Assembly (NCBI GenBank): GCA_017455085.1 | Contig: JAFTBT010000089.1 | Span: 1-22,565 of the forward strand | Direction: 5' to 3' | From: Synergistaceae bacterium | GTDB taxonomy: Bacteria > Synergistota > Synergistia > Synergistales > Aminobacteriaceae | Length of the DNA stretch: 22,565 nucleotides | Shown: positions 22,298-22,565 of the stretch, in pieces | How positions within the stretch are numbered: position 1 is the stretch's first letter | How the letters are laid out: each line of letters starts with the position of its first letter | The notes under the pieces: model-generated | Database searches by the model: none | What the model was told of the DNA's origin: nothing | What the model saw: only the letters and a program-made list of their open reading frames with translations | Translations under genes and position numbers: made by a program

Positions 22298-22565
22298 TTA
22301 CGGTCATGGCGGAACATGCCGGTTTCTGTTTCGGGGTGAAGAGAGCCGTTGACGCTATAGAGCGTTCGCTGCAGAGCAATCCTGAAGTGTGGACTATCGG
22401 CCTTCCCATTCATAACCCGCAGGAAGTTTCTCGGCTTGAGGCTATGGGTCTGAGAGTTGCTGACACTTACGCAGACATTCCCGCAGGCGCAAAAGTACTC
22501 ATACGCGCTCATGGTGAAAGCCTTGACGTGATAGATAGCTTACGCGCAAAGGGCGTTGACGTTGA
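22294..22565 (+). CDS. ispH: 4-hydroxy-3-methylbut-2-enyl diphosphate reductase (LytB/IspH), N-terminal part, runs off the window
   Basis: IspH is the last enzyme of the MEP pathway, making IPP and DMAPP with a [4Fe-4S] cluster. Ninety codons are visible. AEHAGFCFGVKRAVD carries the first cluster cysteine (Cys12), and GLPIHNPQEVSRLEAMG and LIRAHGES (with the conserved His-Gly) follow as in the family. The ATG overlaps the miaA stop (ATGA), indicating translational coupling. A GAGGA about 10 bases upstream may serve as SD. In some species this protein is fused to a ribosomal S1-like domain; the C-terminus is outside the window. Confidence 0.94.
   Translation, partial: MITVMAEHAGFCFGVKRAVDAIERSLQSNPEVWTIGLPIHNPQEVSRLEAMGLRVADTYADIPAGAKVLIRAHGESLDVIDSLRAKGVDV

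Noticed and set aside
1..22565. tRNA, rRNA or riboswitch genes
   Set aside because: No cloverleaf, rRNA segment or known riboswitch core was recognised by eye in any gap; the largest gap is about 200 bp. A covariance-model scan would be decisive.

Overview
The window is about 22.6 kb of ordinary, gene-dense bacterial chromosome carrying 20 protein genes of appreciable size, one probable 32-codon gene and the 5' part of a transposon nuclease gene. There are no rRNA genes, no tRNA genes and no CRISPR array. The host is a diderm: it has the LPS-transport pair lptA-lptB and a periplasmic PpiC-type chaperone. It also has RNase J, which is uncommon in Proteobacteria. With moderate GC and frequent GTG/TTG starts behind strong Shine-Dalgarno (SD) sequences, this fits Synergistota best. 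That assignment is inference; no marker gene here proves it.

Layout. (1) 1-366, minus: start of an IS200/IS605 TnpB gene running off the left edge. (2) 504-4430, plus: Na+/phosphate cotransporter with a PhoU tail, then penicillin-binding protein 1C. (3) 4630-7822, plus: rnj (TTG start), uppP and maf, closed by an intrinsic terminator. (4) 14468-7887, minus: lptA, lptB, a 25-bp tandem repeat, fumC, a RumA-type RNA methyltransferase, a 32-codon ORF, an unknown 285-aa protein and an M24 aminopeptidase. (5) 16536-14641, minus: small membrane protein, CPBP intramembrane protease, unknown exported protein. (6) 16659-17474, plus: exported PpiC-type foldase. (7) 18870-17515, minus: argH. (8) 21212-19051, minus: anchored rhodanese, nucleotidyltransferase with an 11-G tract, and sugar aminotransferase. 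(9) 21338 to the right edge, plus: miaA and the start of ispH.

Envelope work dominates. PBP1C and UppP serve peptidoglycan and lipid-carrier recycling, LptA/LptB serve LPS export, PpiC folds exported proteins, and region 8 probably makes a surface-glycan precursor. Fumarase, argininosuccinate lyase, MiaA, IspH, Maf and the RNA methyltransferase are housekeeping.

The strongest unusual signal is the run of 11 G within the nucleotidyltransferase coding sequence. It is a classic slipped-strand phase-variation tract that would switch a surface-modification step on and off. Next come two neighbouring genes (fumC and the RumA homologue) whose conserved N-termini can only be reached from non-canonical start codons (ACG or ATC, and CTG) behind good SD sequences; a coupled 32-codon gene; a 285-aa orphan with a YSRE repeat whose basic tail overlaps the next gene; a three-gene membrane-protease operon; and a recurring pattern of short tandem repeats with 19-25 bp periods between genes.
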